Below, piece after piece: positions 62,473 through 64,000 of a DNA stretch of 64,000 bases. A program made the translations under genes and the position numbers. The DNA lies in assembly GCA_921293015.1 (NCBI GenBank), contig OV121094.1, forward strand, positions 8,794,764 through 8,858,763, read 5' to 3'. This DNA is from Phorcus lineatus (taxonomy: Eukaryota; Mollusca; Gastropoda; Trochida; Trochidae). Below the pieces are notes generated by a model, which was given only the letters and a program-made list of their open reading frames with translations, did no database searches and had not been told where the DNA came from. The stretch's first letter is position 1. Each line of letters opens with the position of its first letter.

Positions 62473-62566
62473 ATGGTCGGGAGAGGACTTTTCGTAATTT
62501 GTTTCGGCGTGATGGTGCTAGTGTCTCTGCTGGGGACAAGCCTTGGAGAAAATCCTCAATATCCGT
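62473..62566 (+). CDS. Signal-peptide exon of a probable small secreted cysteine-rich protein
   Basis: The exon starts at the first ATG after a TATA box. It encodes a basic start (MVGRG), a hydrophobic core (LFVICFGVMVLVSLLG) and a small-residue cleavage region (TSLG) followed by ENPQYP. It ends at a perfect donor, CCGT/GTAAGT, in phase 1. Direct joining to the acceptor at 63465 would create TAA at once (T plus AA), so at least one middle exon is needed. One candidate starts after GCTTAACGCAG at 63211 in the right phase, but its donor (GAGG/GTCAGA at 63319) is poor. The gene is inferred from its TATA box, signal peptide, downstream cysteine-rich exon and poly(A) signal. Confidence 0.6.
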
Positions 62567-62808
62567 GTAAGTTGCATGTTGTTCATTACCAACCAGCTGC
62601 ATTTATTTACGCTGTCCCATTTTCAGTCGCGTAGGGCCCTCTCATTTATATCCTCTATCCGAGGATAAAAGGGTTAACCCTGTTGACCCACCCTCCACCA
62701 TTACGTGCAATGAATGGGTGGAAGCATCTCCTTGGACCCCATGTCCATTCCATTCATTTAACTTTTGGAATTTCAACAGAACCTCAATACATCTCGAATT
62801 ACTAGTTA

Positions 62809-62989
62809 AAGGGGCAGTGTCACGTTTCATTGAAAAATAAATTGATTATTTCTCTTAGATTACGGGGACCGGGTTGAAAAATGAGTTCTTTTCGCGCTTT
62901 GTATATAATAAATTTGGCATATACAAATATTCATTTATGTACAATGTTTGAGGAAATGAATTTTCTGAGAAACGTGATACTGCCCCTTT
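62809..62989. mobile_element. 181-bp MITE with TA target duplication
   Basis: AAGGGGCAGTGTCACGTTTC at the left is inverted at the right (GAAACGTGATACTGCCCCTT) with one mismatch in 20. TA flanks both sides (62807-62808, 62990-62991). It is non-coding and lies in the intron of the small cysteine-rich gene. The TA target fits a Tc1/mariner-type non-autonomous element. The end resembles the 9.4-kb family but is better preserved. Confidence 0.85.
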
Positions 62990-63465
62990 ATACATTAAAT
63001 TACACTTGTAGTTCCTTTGGAAAGACTTCATTCCTACTACATCAGTATTTGTATCTGTATCAGTATCTGAGGGGATCATACTATTTCCTAATATTTATCA
63101 CACCAAATGGCCCGTTTAAGCTGGCAATAAGTTTTCAGTAGATGGAACGTCCTTATTAAGATATTTCGAACTCAAACCCCCTGTACTGGTTACACTATTG
63201 CTTAACGCAGGTCATTTCATTGGCTGGCTGTTAATAATGTTAATCAACAAGATGCGAGAATTACGAGTGGATTGTTATGAAAAATTTAACAAAGAAATTT
63301 TCACAATAATTTACGAGGGTCAGATAAAGCTTTTATTTTTAACCATTTTGAAAACTTTTATACCCGTTATAAATGTGCCCGCTGTGGTAAAAATAGGCGA
63401 TATGAGGCATTTGTCTATAAATATGTTATGTTATTATTCTTCTCAAACTTCACATTATGTTACAG

Positions 63466-63575
63466 AATGTTGTGGCTTCTGCCTGTTCAACAATCTCTGT
63501 CTTCGATACATTCCCGATGACGTCAATTGCCCTCCTACCCAGAACTGCACTTATGGAGAAATGTGCTGTCCTTAG
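63466..63575 (+). CDS. Terminal cysteine-rich exon of the small secreted gene
   Basis: After the acceptor TATGTTACAG the frame reads CCGFCLFNNLCLRYIPDD, then NCPPTQNCTYGEMCCP and TAG at 63573. Eight cysteines in about 35 residues (CC-2-C-5-C-x-C-5-C-6-CC) suggest a compact disulfide-bonded module; the family is not recognised. AATAAA at 63621-63626 is a good poly(A) signal 46 bp after the stop. The first two bases (AA) complete a codon from an upstream exon. The exon at 62473 cannot be joined directly, so the middle of the gene is unresolved. Confidence 0.6.
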
Positions 63576-63626
63576 GGAGTTTAGATGAATGACCCTACAA
63601 CTCGTCATACCACTAGGCGCAATAAA

Positions 63627-64000
63627 CTCTTAGGAACATATTTGGACTCAGAGATCTGCTCTCAAAATAAAACAACTTGTAAAAGTTATCAAATTACCTG
63701 CTTGATTGTCAGCATTTAGCGAATAAAAACATTCCTTTTGTGGGATTCCCTTTGGCATCTTTTATTAATTTAAGCGGGAATTTTAGCTAAAATGAAAATT
63801 GTATTCGTAAAATGTTTCTCCAGAGCCTATCTTAAGATACCTAGTGTGATGTTCATCTACAAAGTTTAATGCCAAAACTTTTATCCTCAACGACGTTATA
63901 ATTTACGTTGCCAACAGAACGACCAAAAACATGGACAGTTTCCAGTTGAATTTGATTGATCTAGAATGGGTTAGCTTTCTCGCAAGTCATAACTAGCTGA
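63627..64000. other. Window end, nothing recognised
   Basis: AT-rich DNA without recognisable coding or repeat features. Confidence 0.4.

Overview
This is an AT-rich, gene-poor stretch of an animal nuclear genome. It has spliced genes with GT/AG introns, microsatellites, several clades of non-LTR retrotransposon, Tc1/mariner relics, a tRNA-derived SINE and many small inverted-repeat (MITE-like) elements. The repeat style and the CRT-like transporter suggest a marine lophotrochozoan, most likely a mollusc (perhaps a bivalve). That placement is inference from style; no marker gene settles it. A 200-N assembly gap lies at 49485-49684.

Layout. The left edge (1-3.9 kb) holds a 53-bp minisatellite, a dead LINE reverse transcriptase, two microsatellite blocks, a foldback repeat and a hammerhead-ribozyme-like motif. 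From 3.9 to 7.8 kb are the last three exons of a chloroquine-resistance-transporter-like (DMT superfamily) gene, whose introns carry Tc1 and LINE debris. From 8 to 15.8 kb is non-coding DNA with MITEs, a 185-bp tandem duplication and a LINE relic. From 16.1 to 44.4 kb is a small tandem family of secreted eight-cysteine proteins: one intact five-exon gene at 16.1-19.9 kb, an orphan promoter plus first exon at 34.2-34.5 kb, and a second intact five-exon gene at 41.0-44.4 kb. The two intact copies share intron positions, intron phases and cysteine spacing, and both form the stop codon across the last intron. Between them lie a 953-bp TTAA-type DNA element, a two-ORF LINE (about 26.5-33.5 kb) broken by two insertions, and a second, L1/Tx1-like LINE relic.

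The right third (44.5-64 kb) has more tandem and inverted repeats, the gap inside a ~165-bp tandem array, a single-coding-exon FkbM-family methyltransferase with an N-terminal membrane anchor (52.6-53.7 kb), an inactivated Tc1/mariner copy, a ~500-bp repeat present in inverted orientation on both sides of two LINE 3' ends, and a probable small secreted cysteine-rich gene at 62.4-63.6 kb with TATA box, signal peptide and poly(A) signal.

The genes do not form a pathway visible from sequence. The main points of interest are the duplicated eight-cysteine secreted family and the traces of how it was duplicated and then broken up by transposons.
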